The translations under genes were made by a program, and so were the position numbers. Shown piece by piece: positions 34,063-45,280 of a stretch of DNA of 64,000 bases. The DNA is from Lojkania enalia (Eukaryota; Ascomycota; Dothideomycetes; Pleosporales): positions 129,146-193,145 of the forward strand of contig ML986643.1 of NCBI GenBank assembly GCA_010094045.1. Direction: 5' to 3'. The notes under the pieces are model-generated. The model ran no database searches and was not told the origin of the DNA. It saw only the letters and a list, made by a program, of their open reading frames with translations. Within the stretch, counting starts at the first letter, position 1; every line of letters begins with the position of its first letter.

Positions 34063-35089
34063 TTCTTACCGTTTCGGTAACGACATGGAGGGGTTCTCAT
34101 TTCACAAGCTCGTATATTGGAGGACAATGTTCCCAACAGCAATTGCGTGGGTTTCAGTATGACTGCGAACATCACACAAGGATAATCATGGGCCTGCAGC
34201 AAGGCAAGGGATGTGCAGCCACGGCAGCGATGGCGATTTGCAGGCCTTGATTGGGTTCGGCTCGGATAGAGTGGTTTTCTGGCGTTTTGTGGGCTTTTGG
34301 ACGTGCGGGGATCCCCCGTTCCGCCATGGCGAATTCTTTGCAATCTTCGATCTCTACAGGCTCTGGGTATGTAATTTTTTTTTTTTTTTGGGGGGGGGAG
34401 GGTAATTGGGGGAAGAGCAAGGGTTTCCTTTTCCGTGCTTGGTAACCGGTTTTCATTTTACGATTCGAGAGCTTGCTTGAGACCCGTGGAAGTTCTAGTT
34501 TTAGTTTCGCTTTGAGATACCCGCCGGCAACTGGGCTACAGTAGCAGCATTCGGACTGCGGGACGGGAGGGGGGGCAATGGCCATTTGGAGTTTCTGTCA
34601 ACATCTCACTCAATCGGTTTCAATAGACAGTAATGTAATCCGCTGCATACTATGTAAAATATTGCCTGCTCTTATGTGCGTCGACTTCCATGCGCCTGGT
34701 GCGGCTTGCGCGAGGTTCACAGCGAAGGGTTTCCCCGCTTTCTGGCCCGTCACAAGACGCCCTTTGTGGTGGCTCGAACGCACAGAGCAGCGCTAGCGGG
34801 ACGACAGCGGGCCAGTAGCTAACGCGGTGCAGTGCCGTCATGAGGCGTGCCAGGGACGGGACGCGGGTTCAGTGCGGGGGATGGCCGCCCGCTGGGACGA
34901 TCCCTGTCGCTGTGCATATGACGTCGGGCCGGCTTTGTTTCGAGGTACGTACATAATTAGTCTGAAGGCCTGGCTCTTTTTATTATGCTGGCCACCGTAG
35001 CGCTGCGTATTTCTCAGATATCCAGTAGCGTTGAGACGAATTCGGCACCGTGTTGGCAAGTGAAGTAGAGCAAGTCCTTTGCATCCAAC
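34063..35089. other. Intergenic 1 kb with T15G9 tract
   Basis: No gene is seen. A run of 15 T followed directly by 9 G lies at 34375-34398. The rest has ordinary composition, and short frames overlap on both strands without protein-like patterns. It holds the deacetylase 3' end and the promoter of the DUF1774 gene. Confidence 0.5.
34375..34398. repeat. T15-G9 homopolymer junction
   Basis: Fifteen T are followed by nine G without interruption. This is non-coding and a likely slippage or misassembly position. Confidence 0.9.
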
Positions 35090-36317
35090 ATGGCAGACGA
35101 TACTCCAACATCGCGCGCCCGTCGGGGCTTCCATAGCTGTACGCACTTGTCAGACATCTCTTAAGAACTCCAAGTTTCCATATAAGAAGTCCACGTAAGA
35201 TGTTAACACACTGCCCAGTCAACCCGTTCTCGAGGCGCGACGAGTACTCCAAAGAAGCTATCCTCTTCTACAAAGTTGGGACCTTCGCCAGCTACCTCGT
35301 CCTGCTCGTCACAGCCATTTATTATGATATCCACGCCCCCGGCGAGGGCCGCAAGCCGCGGCATACCATCTGGAAGCAGAATGCGCTGCACCAGACGCCG
35401 TTCACGCAGAATGCGGTCGTGACGTCGGTGTACTGGTAAATAACCCCCTCTCCTGGTCGCATCTGCAACGCGCGGTGAAGCGCGAGGATGTCAATGAACA
35501 TCCGAGTTGTGTGCACGCCGTGTTGTGCTGGTGGGCGTGAATGTTGTGCGTGGATATGCTAATGCATAGGGAAGGCTCGCACTCTTTCTCCTCCAGCTCA
35601 CCTACACATACCACCTCTATAGCACTGTTCCCAGCGTTCTAACCGCCGCCGCTGCTGTGGGCAGCCACGCCATCGCGTCCAACCTTCTGCTCTTCGGCTT
35701 CCTGCATCTGTGGACGCGCTCCCACTTCTTCCTCTCCCTGCTGCTCCTCATCGTCAACTTCTTCAACCTCTCGCTCGCATACTTCAGACATCCTACGACG
35801 CCCCGCCTCGTCCACGTATCCGTCGTCAGCGGGCCGCTAGCCTGGAACTTCGTCGCGCTGTACTGGGTCGGCGCTGTGGTTGTGGGCGCGAAGCATCTGC
35901 CTGCTCGCATCGTCGCGAACGTGTTCATCTGGGGGTTCCTGGGCTACGGCGTTTTCTTTCTGGCTGTGTACAAGGACTATACTATCGGGCTTGCAATGGC
36001 GATCATGTCGCTCTGTGAGTTTTGCTTTGCCTTCCTTCATATCTTCCTCCCCGACTTCCTGACTTCCGATTTCCCGCGATGTTCCTTCCTTCCATCTATA
36101 GTGACTAATACTGACGCGCACAGCAACTGCCCTCGCCCAACTCCAAGATGGCGGCCCGCTGAACCTGCAGTGGATCTTCGCAATCACCATCTTCGCGCTC
36201 CTCATGCTGCTTTCCCTCGCCGTCGGATTGCCGAGCCTGTTCCATTGGGAGCCCTTCTCGCGCGGCGAAGTTGTCGATGAGGACAGGGAGCGCGCCCCCT
36301 TGCTGCGAGATGAGTAG
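35090..36317 (+). CDS. DUF1774 family multi-span membrane protein
   Basis: This is a fungal membrane protein of the DUF1774 family; its function is not established. Exons are 35090-35138, 35219-35435, 35575-36014 and 36124-36317, with introns of 80, 139 and 109 nt, giving 299 residues. The N-terminus MADDTPTSRARRGFHS joins FNPFSRRDEYSKEA, a block typical of the family. It is followed by about seven or eight hydrophobic spans, including ASYLVLLVTAIYY, LALFLLQLTYTYHLYS and FALLMLLSLAVGL. The tail is short and acidic, ending in RAPLLRDE. The third exon's acceptor (AAG) is inferred from frame: the nearer TAG would shift it. The introns are longer than those of neighbouring genes. It is convergent with the beta-adaptin gene, 283 bases away. 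Confidence 0.85.
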
Positions 36318-36600
36318 TGTCTCCTTATTTTTCCCTTTGTTATGATTCGTGGAGCTAATATAGTGGTATAGGGAGAGGTACCTCGGTCACTGGACCGAGG
36401 ATGGAGTCTGGGTGCCGGACGAGTGAGGGGGGTGGGGCGGGCAAAAAGAGCAGCACATCAAGTTTAAATAGTATGTATACGATATTGCCTTTGGACTCCA
36501 AGGACACAATATATGCGGTGGATACCCAATCATAGCTAGCAATCTGCAACGGAAGTTGATTCTTCCCTACGCACTGAAGCAGGAATTGATCGTGGTTCAT

Positions 36601-39117
36601 TTACAACAGCAGGTCTTGATTCCCACCCTCGCCGCCGGGACTCATAACCACCTGCTGCGGCGCATTCTGATTGACCACCCAACCTCCACCCATAGCACCT
36701 TGCTCGGTAACAATCGGACTCGCACCCCACGTACTCTGTCTCCCGACGCCCGCGAAATAGACATCCGCATCACTGACTGCTTGGGCTAGATTCCCATTCC
36801 CATTCGTCCCTCCATGTCCGTTTGTATGCGTCGCCGTATCTAACTTCGTCCGCTCGGCTGCTGCCCGTTCCCTGGCCTGTTGCGCTGCCTTAACAGTTGG
36901 AAGCTCATTCCTCTGCAAAGCCGGAGAATCCTGAAGACGTCGTGGCCTTGCGGAGCGGAAGACCTGGTTGACAGGTTTGAGGTATACGGTAGCTAGTGTC
37001 CCAACATTCAGACACATCTCCTCCAGGGTGCCCGGATCCAGCTTCTCTGATTCTTCAGCAGTGATGGGCGGCTTTTCCCCCATGACGACCTTCTTGGCTT
37101 CTTCGGGCGCCGAAGACAGAAGACGCCAGTACATGTACCCTCTGTCTCTCAGATCGGGATTATCGGTTTCTTCAGTTGCCCATTTGAGGACCTTGGGGAC
37201 TAGCGACGAGCCACGGGTTGGGCGCTGAATGAAAAGCTTGACCGTGGCAGTAAGAAGGGCGAGTTGTACTTCGTGCGTTTCTTCTAGGAAGGAGTCAAGG
37301 AAGTCGTCTAACAGGACGTCCGAGTCTTCTATCCTATCTGCATACTGGCCAATCACCCAAATCATGGCTGCCTTGGCTTCGGGCTCGTCCAAGCTATCCA
37401 AGTTCTCGCATAGGGTAGAGATGATGGATTCATATTGGTTGGGGTACTTGCGGAAGATGTTTCGGATGACGACGGTGGCCTCTTGAACGATGTACGAGAC
37501 CTTTGTGGAGACGAGGGACAGGAGAGTTGAGATGCAGAGTTGACTGGCTGGGGGAATTTTGATTGCTAATTTGCCGATTGCACGAACCGATTTGCGAACG
37601 AAATCTACGTCGATTTCAGTGGCGTATCTACAACGAATTAGCAATGGAAGATGGAGATTGCGGGTAATAGGCAAGAAGTTGGAAGTGACAACAATCATTG
37701 CAGCACCAGCTGCACGTACTAGGGCTAAGGGTACTTACTCTGCCAACTCCGTCAACACCTCCTTAATATTCCTCTCAGTCGCGAGCATAAAGATCAATTC
37801 AAGCTTCGTGACTTTAACGTAGATAGGGTCATTATATTTACAAAAGAAAACACGGATATCATTTCGCAGCACCTCCGGCCGCCGCTGGAGAATGAGAAGG
37901 GCGTTTCGGAGTGCCAAATACTGGATCTCGGCGCCCTTAGAGAGAAGTGTGACAAGGGGAGGGGAGAGCTTATTACATAATGAGGTAATCACTTTTTGGT
38001 CGCTAATGTAGTTCATGAGGTACAGAATGACACGGATGCAGGTTAGCACAACGGCGGAGTTGGAGTGTGATAGTCGAGGGGATATTCGCTCGGCGAGGAG
38101 GGCAGCTTCCTGGGTATCATGAGGGACGTAATTCATCATAGCTTCGAGGATGTATGTCTGCCCCCACTCGGAGCAATCGGGCAGAATGGAGACGATCTTG
38201 GACGCGCTGGCGTAGTCGATGGTCAATTTGATGTTCTCGCTTCGTTCCCAAATATCCATCAATCCCGCTAGTGCGCTTGACACGACTGTGGGGTTCTCGT
38301 CCCTCAGCATGCCATTGAGCCTGTCGATTAGATCCGACGATTCCACTAAATGTCGATCATGGTCATATAGTTTCGCAACACAAAACGCAGCAGTCTTGCG
38401 AACGTAAGGGTCGGCGTCTCGCAGTAATTCCTTTAGAGGTCCTATCGTGCCTTCTACGTATTCTCGGACATGGATATAGGACATGGTTCGGAGGGCGAGA
38501 GCTCGGACGAGGGGGTTGTTGTCCTGCACGTCTCCACGGATGATGGGCAGAGCCTTGAGTGCAATGTCGGGCTTTATCCTGGCATAGTTGACCAGATACA
38601 AGAAGCACCTGCTCCGTCAGCCATAGCACGTCTCTCGAAGCGTTCTTACCCACATCTTCTTAATTTCTAGGCTCGGAAGGTGCATGCAGGCCACGACATC
38701 TGGGAATAGGGCCACCATGTCGTTATTGCTCATGGTCATGTTGGCAACAATCTTCTTCAAGGCCGTCTTCTTGGCCGAGAAGTTCTTGTCCTTCTTCCCG
38801 CCGCTATTTAGCTCCAGACGGAGCTCCGCTACTTTGCCCTGTGGAGAACGGAGGTATTGTAAGCGCGCGCTGTCAAAGGCGTAAGGAAGGAACATGGTGG
38901 CGGCATTGTAGGGCGACCGGACTACAGCAAAGGGCCAAGCAGCAACAGCGCAGATTATGAGCTTATACTCGCGCAACGGTGACTGAGTGTGGGGGGAGGG
39001 AGAGAGGAGACAGAGAGAGAGAGCAGGGGGGAGGGAGAGAGGAGACCCAAAGAGAGCAGGGGGAGGAGAGGAACGTACCCGCGCAAAGAGCTTCGCATCC
39101 TGGCCGCTCCCGCTCAT
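36601..39117 (-). CDS. AP-1 clathrin adaptor complex, beta subunit
   Basis: This is the large beta-adaptin, which with gamma, mu and sigma subunits binds cargo and clathrin at the trans-Golgi and endosomes. Minus-strand exons are 39117-39079, 38838-38654, 38608-37739 and 37627-36601, giving 706 residues. The first intron is 240 nt, far longer than the rest (45 and 111 nt), and is a polypyrimidine tract on the coding strand. The trunk is alpha-solenoid: [37 protein letters not shown] and [17 protein letters not shown] are near-universal adaptin blocks. The hinge after ~600 is Gly/Asn-rich ([13 protein letters not shown]), and DLLL at the end could act as a clathrin-box-like motif. There is no large ear domain, as in fungal AP-1 beta. 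AP-2 beta is the alternative assignment but is usually longer. Confidence 0.93.
38980..39078. repeat. Polypurine tract with internal direct repeat in intron 1
   Basis: On the plus strand this is almost pure G/A. The unit GGGAGGGAGAGAGGAGAC recurs after a GAGAGA run. It lies inside the first intron of the AP-1 beta gene, so the pre-mRNA is C/U-rich there. Confidence 0.8.
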
Positions 39118-39603
39118 GGTAGGCTAAGTATCTCGTCTCGTTCGGCAGGCGATACAGGTATGCGGGCATGCATGTGCCCAGCTGTAGTGTGTGCTCGAGC
39201 AAGGCCAGCTCCCCTCTTCGTGACCGTCTTAGCCGCCCCTCCTTTACGGACAGCGGCGCAGGGGTCGGGCAATTGATTGGGCGGGCGTATCTTAGTCGGC
39301 GAATATCGAGCTGCACATCGCTCGGGAGTCGCGGGAGCGGGGCCTGGGCGATCGAGGGTCGTCGAAAGCGTCGATTTGGGGAGACTCGATGTTTTGTGAG
39401 ACAACAATTGTCCGCCGCCGTTCCGCCAGATCCACTTGCTGCCGTTGGGGGTACGTGCGTGCCAAGACCCGGAGCCGCGGCGCCGGATCCCGTGACCGCG
39501 ATAGGCCGACTCAACACCACAAGGCATCGTCCTCGCGAACAAACATCACCCCGCCAGGAACCGTCTAGCAATCCAACTCCCGAAATTTATTCTGCGTAGC
39601 AAT
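39118..39603. promoter_or_regulatory. Shared divergent promoter, AP-1 beta and EMC4
   Basis: The 486 bases separate two divergent housekeeping genes and must serve both. The region is GC-rich with many CpGs. I cannot assign factors. Confidence 0.6.
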
Positions 39604-40217
39604 ATGACTACACAGCCTCCGCCGCCCCCGCCATGGGTCCTCGACCTCAATTCCCCCCGCGCATCCAAGCCCAAAAATGTTAACATCGCCGACCCGCCAG
39701 GCTACACGGCTGCCGCAAGCTCGAAACAGCGCTCGCAATCCTCCAAGAATGCCGTGCGGAAGGCGCCGTCGCCGGAGGAAATGGACACACTCAAGATGAA
39801 GAAAGCGTGGGAGCTGGCCATCGCTCCCGCCAAGCAGCTGCCCATGAACGCAATCGGTGCGTACCCTACAAACCTAATTCACCACACTTCCCAAGGCTAA
39901 TAGTGGATCTAGGCATGTACATGACCGGAAATACTCTCCAGATTTTCTCCATCTTCATGGTCTTCACCCTCTTCAAGACGCCCGTCCTTGCCGTGCTCAA
40001 CATCCAGCGTGTCTTCGCTCCCTTCGAGACCTCCGGGACCTCTGGCCGGCTTATTGCGGTTAAGGCGGTATGTGTATTGATGAATTTGTTGATGCTGGGC
40101 TTGGGCATTTGGAAGGTGAATCAGATGGGACTGCTGCCTACAACGAGGTCGGATTGGTTGGCTTGGGAGGGCGAGAGGACGTGGTCGGAAAGGGCAGTGC
40201 CGCGTGAGTGGTTGTGA
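39604..40217 (+). CDS. EMC4: ER membrane protein complex subunit 4
   Basis: EMC4 is a subunit of the ER membrane protein complex, which inserts tail-anchored and multi-span proteins. Exons are 39604-39856 and 39913-40217, with a 56-nt intron, giving 185 residues, the usual size. The N-terminus is Pro-rich and cytosolic. A conserved helix (LKMKKAWELAIAPAKQLPMN) leads into GMYMTGNTLQIFSIFM, then a first span (IFMVFTLFKTPVLAVL) and a second span (LIAVKAVCVLMNLLMLGLGI). The C-terminus ends with LLPTTRSDWLAWE, a signature of the family. It is divergent from the AP-1 beta gene with a shared promoter. Confidence 0.95.
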
Positions 40218-40699
40218 GCTGTGTCAAATTAGAAGCACTAGAAAATGTTCCCAGCATAAGAAGGGAGGTCAAAGCAAGACTTCTTCGGTAGAGATGTTTG
40301 AAGCGGACATATCTCTATCATACTAAAGACTAAAAAGCTGACATTATTCTAATTATGCTAATAGCCTGAAGAAACTACGACAAGGAAAAAGGGGAGACTG
40401 AGGCCGGGCTTCTTTGGCAGAAACATTGGAGACGCTTATATTCTTATCATGCTTAAGGAGATTGAGAGGCGGATGGAGGATTCTAATTCTCAATGGCCCC
40501 ATCCAGCTCCTCGTTGCTGACGAACTGCTTCTCCAACTCGCACCTCATCCTCCCCGGCGCCCCGAGTTTCCTCCAGTATCTATTCCGCATCCTTTCGGGA
40601 AGCCCGCTAAATCTCTTCATCCTCTCCACATTCATTCCCCCTATCTTAAGATGGTTTCCATTTATAAAAAATAAAAAAAAGTTAATACTTGATCAACTT
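40218..40699. other. Intergenic, no gene seen
   Basis: The stretch contains a partial duplication of GACTAAAAAGCTGACATTATTC-like and GGAGACTGAGGCCGGGCTTC-like short segments around 40270-40450: CTTCTTCGGTAGAGATGTTTG near 40281 resembles CTTCTTTGGCAGAAACATTGG near 40409. No gene is supported. Confidence 0.4.
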
Positions 40700-41450
40700 C
40701 TCTAGATCCTCCTCCCCCTCCTCCCATGCAATCCTATCCTTCCCCTTGCTAGGAACACGTTGGTCGAACGAGAATCTAAAGAAAGATGCGGCTGTCGTAG
40801 CCGACTCATCCGATTCTTGGTCTTCACTTTGATCTTGATACTCTCTACCCTTATCAATTACTTCCTCTTCGAGATTCTAGTCCTGACGCTCTCCAATCGT
40901 CTCTGTCCTTCTGAAGTCAATGACAGTGACTTTTGGGAGCTAGTTTCTTTCGCTTCTAGCTAGCGAAAGCATAACGCTTCCCTCGTCGAGGTCTCCGTGG
41001 ACGAGGCTCAGGTTCCTTAAATAGGCCGCAGCCTAGCAGTAGCAGACAAAGATGTGGCACAACAAGGGTGGTGAGAAGTCGCAGCCCTCATCAGTAACCC
41101 TCTCGATCGATTGGCCGCGGATGAGCTCCATGCTGTACCATCTTCGATTTCCGTGCGGGGTTGGATGTCGAAGATTTAGGAGATTGGGTATATGGCTAGT
41201 TCGTCTTCGTATAGCTGATCTTGAGCTTCCTTGAGCTCAGCGAGGAAGGGGAGTTGCTCGGGGCCTCTTGCGAGCTTAGAGCGTAGCTCACTTGGATTGC
41301 TTTTCGGAAGGTTGGAGGTCGTTGGAGGGCATGTTGATATTGACAAGTATACTGGGACGAGCCCTCTGTCTCGTCTGTTGTGAAGCTGATTGATGGGAAT
41401 GAAGAAGTTGTGTGCCGAGAGCGGCGGAGGAGTTGATTGAGACATTGCGA
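40700..41450 (-). pseudogene. Kinase-like pseudogene, relative of the adjacent gene
   Basis: On the minus strand I can read YSMELIRGQSIERV (near 41085-41145), then PPLLCHIFVCYC with a stop, then AYLRNLSLVHGDLDEGSVML (His codon at 40997-40999) and VTVIDFRRT (40905-40925) before another stop. HGDL is the catalytic loop and IDF the metal-binding strand of kinase or phosphotransferase folds. The intact gene just downstream has the matching YSMSFVHGQPLEHL, CHIFASLFHAIDFL and GLMHGAI in the same order, so this is a decayed relative. Stops and gaps prevent any full product. Confidence 0.6.
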
Positions 41451-41920
41451 ATTAATGTTGTAGTCAAAGAGAGAGAAGAAGATTTTAGCCAGTCCGTTGT
41501 GCATAGTAGAACAGGTTTTCGAAGCTATTGTTTGGCTGGCTTGGAGATGATGTCCGCAATCATTCTTTTACTGTCGCACACTGGTACGGGCCGCGACTAG
41601 TCAGAATTACATAATCCAGATATCGATTAATTCATACGCATAGAATTTCCAACCTGATCTTTGCAGGAAGTCGGAGTGACGCTCGAGAGCCGGTCCCGCC
41701 ATCCTCCAAAATGGCGACTTCAATTCTCTGTATGGGTCTCCAAACACCGAATGGATTTGCGAGAACACCTTACCGGAGTATATTTTGCTGGTATATGCGT
41801 AGTCTAGCCCGCATTCACCATCTGGGGCTATTGATAATATGTTAAAACCGCATTGCTGCGTGCTCGTTGTTGCTACAATACCGATCCGAATAGGTCCTTG
41901 CAAACGACTATAAACAGCTT
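41451..41920. other. Region between pseudogene and pseudokinase
   Basis: An open stretch of about 100 codons on the minus strand (41607-41924) lacks an ATG at its start and overlaps the stop of the next gene. It may be a 3' UTR or a fragment. No function can be seen. Confidence 0.3.
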
Positions 41921-43093
41921 TCAACGCAGCTGATGAGCAGCACTCCTCAGCTCAGCATCGCTAACAACGACCCTCTCTATCTCCGTCCTAAAGTACTCTG
42001 GCATTCCTTTCGAGAGCTCCCCATGCCTACAAACAATTAATTCTATCGTATTCTTGAACAACGCCCAAAGATCATCTACCGTAGCCCTCTTTAATCTCGG
42101 AAGATCTGTCCAACGCTCATAGTACATGAATCCGTATAGCTCGTTCATTTTCTCCACTTCAGTGTGGGATAGCTGTTCGCTCCACGGCTCTGGCATTTTC
42201 GAAAGAATTTGGCAATTGGAGCCCGTGTTGGAGGACATGAGCCTGTCGAGAATCTTGCGGACGTTGTGGAACTCTGTTCCTTTAGATTCTTCATCTAAAT
42301 TGTGAGTGTGGTCGAAGTTCACTAACATGACTTTCGGCAAGGCCCTAGCGTCTTTGCCAGGTTGCAAGAGGACGTCTTTGGCCGTGATTGCGCCATGCAT
42401 GAGACCAGTTGGCGGTACCTTGCGGAGGAAATCGATAGCGTGGAAGAGTGAAGCGAAAATATGGCAGATTAGTGAAGGTGCCAATGCTTCCCCTCTGAGG
42501 CCGTGAAGAAGATGCTCTAGCGGTTGGCCGTGTACAAAGCTCATGCTGTACCATGTGCGATCAAGCTCTGTCAGCCCGGCAATATGAATTCTGTGAATAC
42601 GAGGCATAGAGTGCCGTTCTTCAAAATCGCTCATCCAATCTAATTGAGCGTCACGGATTCGTTTGAGGATTTCTAGGTGATTGGGAATGGAATGAATGCT
42701 CTGCATACAACCACTAGGGAAGACTTTGACCACAATGAGCTTTGATCGGAGGGCTGAGAGGCTGGGTAGCGATGCTTCCGGCTCGGAAATTTCTCGTTTT
42801 GGGAGATAGTATTTGATGAAACCCTCATCTGGGCCGATATTCTTCTCTTCCTCTTTCTGAGATGGTGTCGGAGATCTCTTTTCCTCCGCTACAACAACAC
42901 GGTCCCTTTCTACTGCGAGATAGTATTCAAGTATAGAACTTGGGACACAGCGGTCTAGAGTGAAAGTAGACATCATTGCTATGCAATGGTAGATAAAGTA
43001 GGTTAGGGATTGTGGGTATTTTATACCTTCTATTTGTTTGCTCAAAAGAGGATTATACGCTAGATCATGGTAGAGGTTAGAAAATAGTTTCAT
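41921..43093 (-). CDS. Kinase-fold protein with altered catalytic motifs (pseudokinase)
   Basis: This single-exon frame of 390 residues starts at ATG 43093; Met codons at 42976-42971 give a shorter 351- or 350-residue protein and would leave a more usual gap from the CorA-like gene (67 bases otherwise). The order matches a kinase or phosphotransferase fold: KLIVVKVFPSG (lysine strand), WYSMSFVHGQPLEHLL (hinge), CHIFASLFHAIDFLRKV (the helix before the catalytic loop), GLMHGAITAKDVLL and KVMLVNFDHTHN. The catalytic Asp of HxD is Ala (HGA), and the metal-binding D of DFG is Asn (NFD). By family knowledge that predicts no phosphotransfer. The decayed relative next door keeps HGDL and IDF. Its role is unknown; it is a species-level expansion typical of fungal kinase-like genes. 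Confidence 0.65.
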   Translation of the reverse strand: MKLFSNLYHDLAYNPLLSKQIEGIKYPQSLTYFIYHCIAMMSTFTLDRCVPSSILEYYLAVERDRVVVAEEKRSPTPSQKEEEKNIGPDEGFIKYYLPKREISEPEASLPSLSALRSKLIVVKVFPSGCMQSIHSIPNHLEILKRIRDAQLDWMSDFEERHSMPRIHRIHIAGLTELDRTWYSMSFVHGQPLEHLLHGLRGEALAPSLICHIFASLFHAIDFLRKVPPTGLMHGAITAKDVLLQPGKDARALPKVMLVNFDHTHNLDEESKGTEFHNVRKILDRLMSSNTGSNCQILSKMPEPWSEQLSHTEVEKMNELYGFMYYERWTDLPRLKRATVDDLWALFKNTIELIVCRHGELSKGMPEYFRTEIERVVVSDAELRSAAHQLR

Positions 43094-43160
43094 AAGGGAT
43101 AGAAGTTTGTATTTGCTACTTCTAGTGGGACATACAAGATAATAGTGGACTCATATCCTT

Positions 43161-45050
43161 TTAAAATGTCTTGACCTTCCTCCACGACTTCATTGTCTTC
43201 GCTGTCAGCGACCTTTTCAGACTCCTGTCCAGTTCAACCAAACTCGGATCAGGATTCTTCTCTAGATCTAGCAACTCTTCTATTTTCGCGGGTGTCACAA
43301 ATCTCCAAACAGTGAGAACAATACCAGTCAGCACAATAGTGACGACAAAATACACCCATACCCAGTTCGACATCTTCGCTCCATCATTCTCAGGGTCGAA
43401 ATTGAAGAAGTTGATACTGAAAAAGGTCGCGACGAAAGTTCCAGGCAAAAATATTAGTGTCACAGTCGCAATTACACGCATATCGAGGCCGTAACGAAGG
43501 GATGCGCGAGCCATGATAGTGCTAGTGTGTGCCTCACTCGCCATTGCAGTAGAGATGCGGAGATTCGTTTCGTTATCTCGTTGTGCTGTCAAGCTGGAAA
43601 CCTATTTCCTCGTTACCGCGATATAAACTGGATCAACATTTGCATTTATACCATTTGATTCAAGGCATAGCAAGCGTCCTTGACGTATGCGTTTATTTGT
43701 TTCTCCCCTATTGCTACCGTCTCCATATACAGCAGTCTCTCTCGTTGCGCATAGAGAACATCGTCGTCGTATTTTGCCTCGTTCTCTTTCGTGTTCATCA
43801 TAAATAAGGGTTCCTTGAAGAACCGGATAAATCCGAGTTGCGATTCTATAAGCTGTGTAACTGCTGCACTGGTTGTCGTCAAGCCCATGAGTTTGCCTTG
43901 GATGGCAACGAGATCTTTCTCTATAGAAGCTTCAGGTCCGTTTGCATAGAATGAAGTCATAGGCAGCGATGCCTGTATATTGAAATGTTCTCCATCCTGG
44001 TTTTGATTCGAGCGGGTGGAGATATCAAGATTATAGTGAAGAATAATAAACGGAACCAGAAAAGGGTTTTCAGCATTGTTTCTCACGCTAGACAGATCGG
44101 CTATTACCGTGTCTGCTTCCCATACGCGAACACCTCTGACGACAACATATGTCATCTTGGTTCTTAAATTGTGAGATATGGTTAAGGCAATGCTCCACTC
44201 CCAGTTCTTGCGTGTTCTCATGAACCATCCCTTCCACGAATTGTCGCCAGGGAACGGTGAGTAGGCCATGGACCCGCTCCACATGTCAGCATAGGAGCTA
44301 AATGATAGATTACAGAAGCCCCAATGCCGCTGGAAAGATTCTCGGATTTCTGGAGGAAATGGATCAATTCTCATCTCGTCGTGGGACTTTGGGTGATCAG
44401 CAGCCGGAAACAGTACCCTTTCGTCGATTATCAGCACCCTAATGCATTAGCAACTACTTTTCACTCACATGAAAAGCCCCCACTGTTGGGGGCCTTCATT
44501 GCAAGAATCTGCTACCATATTTCTTAGCTCTTCCTCTGAGATATCAGCTGTCTTGTACTCTATACCCGTCTGTTTCCACTTGTTAGTACACCGGCAGCCA
44601 AAGGGATATACATACCTCCATCTTTCGGATATCAACATATTTCGGGCTCGGTGTTGGATTCTGAGCCCCAGTAGGAAGCATTCTAGGTGCAGGCTGTGGG
44701 GAAGCATTGATATCTATGTTCCATAGCGATCTCTGTGGAAGACTGGGAGGTTGCGACACATTCAGCGGCATTGATCTGAGGGAAGATGGTCCTGACTCGG
44801 CTTCTGGTATCCGACTCGCAACGCTGTAGTCTTCGCGTGACACGGCGGGATCCATGTGCGGTTGCTTAACTCTGTTAAACGTATTAACGCAACCTAGATA
44901 AGGAGGTAGAGCGCTGTCATTCGGACTCAGCCTTCTCGTCACGATGTTCGTGATCCCCTGTCCGAACGGATACGAGGCATCCAGCGTATGATTCGCCAGA
45001 AACGAAACCATAGCGAGGTTTCGTTTATCTTCCCCTATTTGGTCGCACAT
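43161..45050 (-). CDS. CorA-like two-span membrane protein
   Basis: This resembles the fungal CorA-like divalent-cation transporter group. Minus-strand exons are 45050-44616, 44569-44469, 44438-43652 and 43601-43161, with introns of 46, 30 and 50 nt, giving 587 residues. The second intron is only 30 nt (GTGAGT donor, TGCTAAT branch-like sequence, TTAG acceptor) and is required, because reading through gives an immediate TGA. The long N-terminal cytosolic domain ends in a coiled region. The C-terminus has YGLDMRVIATVTLIFLPGTF as the first span and VWVYFVVTIVLTGIVLTVW as the second, with a basic tail. The canonical GMN signature between the spans is absent (FFSINFFNFD instead), so ion transport is doubtful. 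Such proteins are numerous and uncharacterised in ascomycetes. Confidence 0.8.
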
Positions 45051-45280
45051 GAACTACGGACCCCACGGAAATAAGAAACATGACCGAAAGGCAATCTGAT
45101 TTATTGCGGTTTCTATCAACATCAAGATGTTCGGGTATTATTTTGGGACAAATTTCCAGTGACACCATTCCACGAGCATCTCATATATATTGCCCTGAAA
45201 CTAGGTCAAATGAAAGTAAGCGCGGCCTGAACCTGAGATTAATACGCCTACATTGATCCTGCGAGCATGACCAATGCCAC

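Noticed and set aside
36601..37500. Plus-strand open frames opposite the beta-adaptin gene
   Set aside because: Shadows of the conserved minus-strand coding sequence.
41607..41924. Minus-strand open frame of about 105 codons just after the pseudokinase
   Set aside because: It lacks an ATG at its start, overlaps the stop of the upstream gene and shows no family pattern; it could be 3' UTR.
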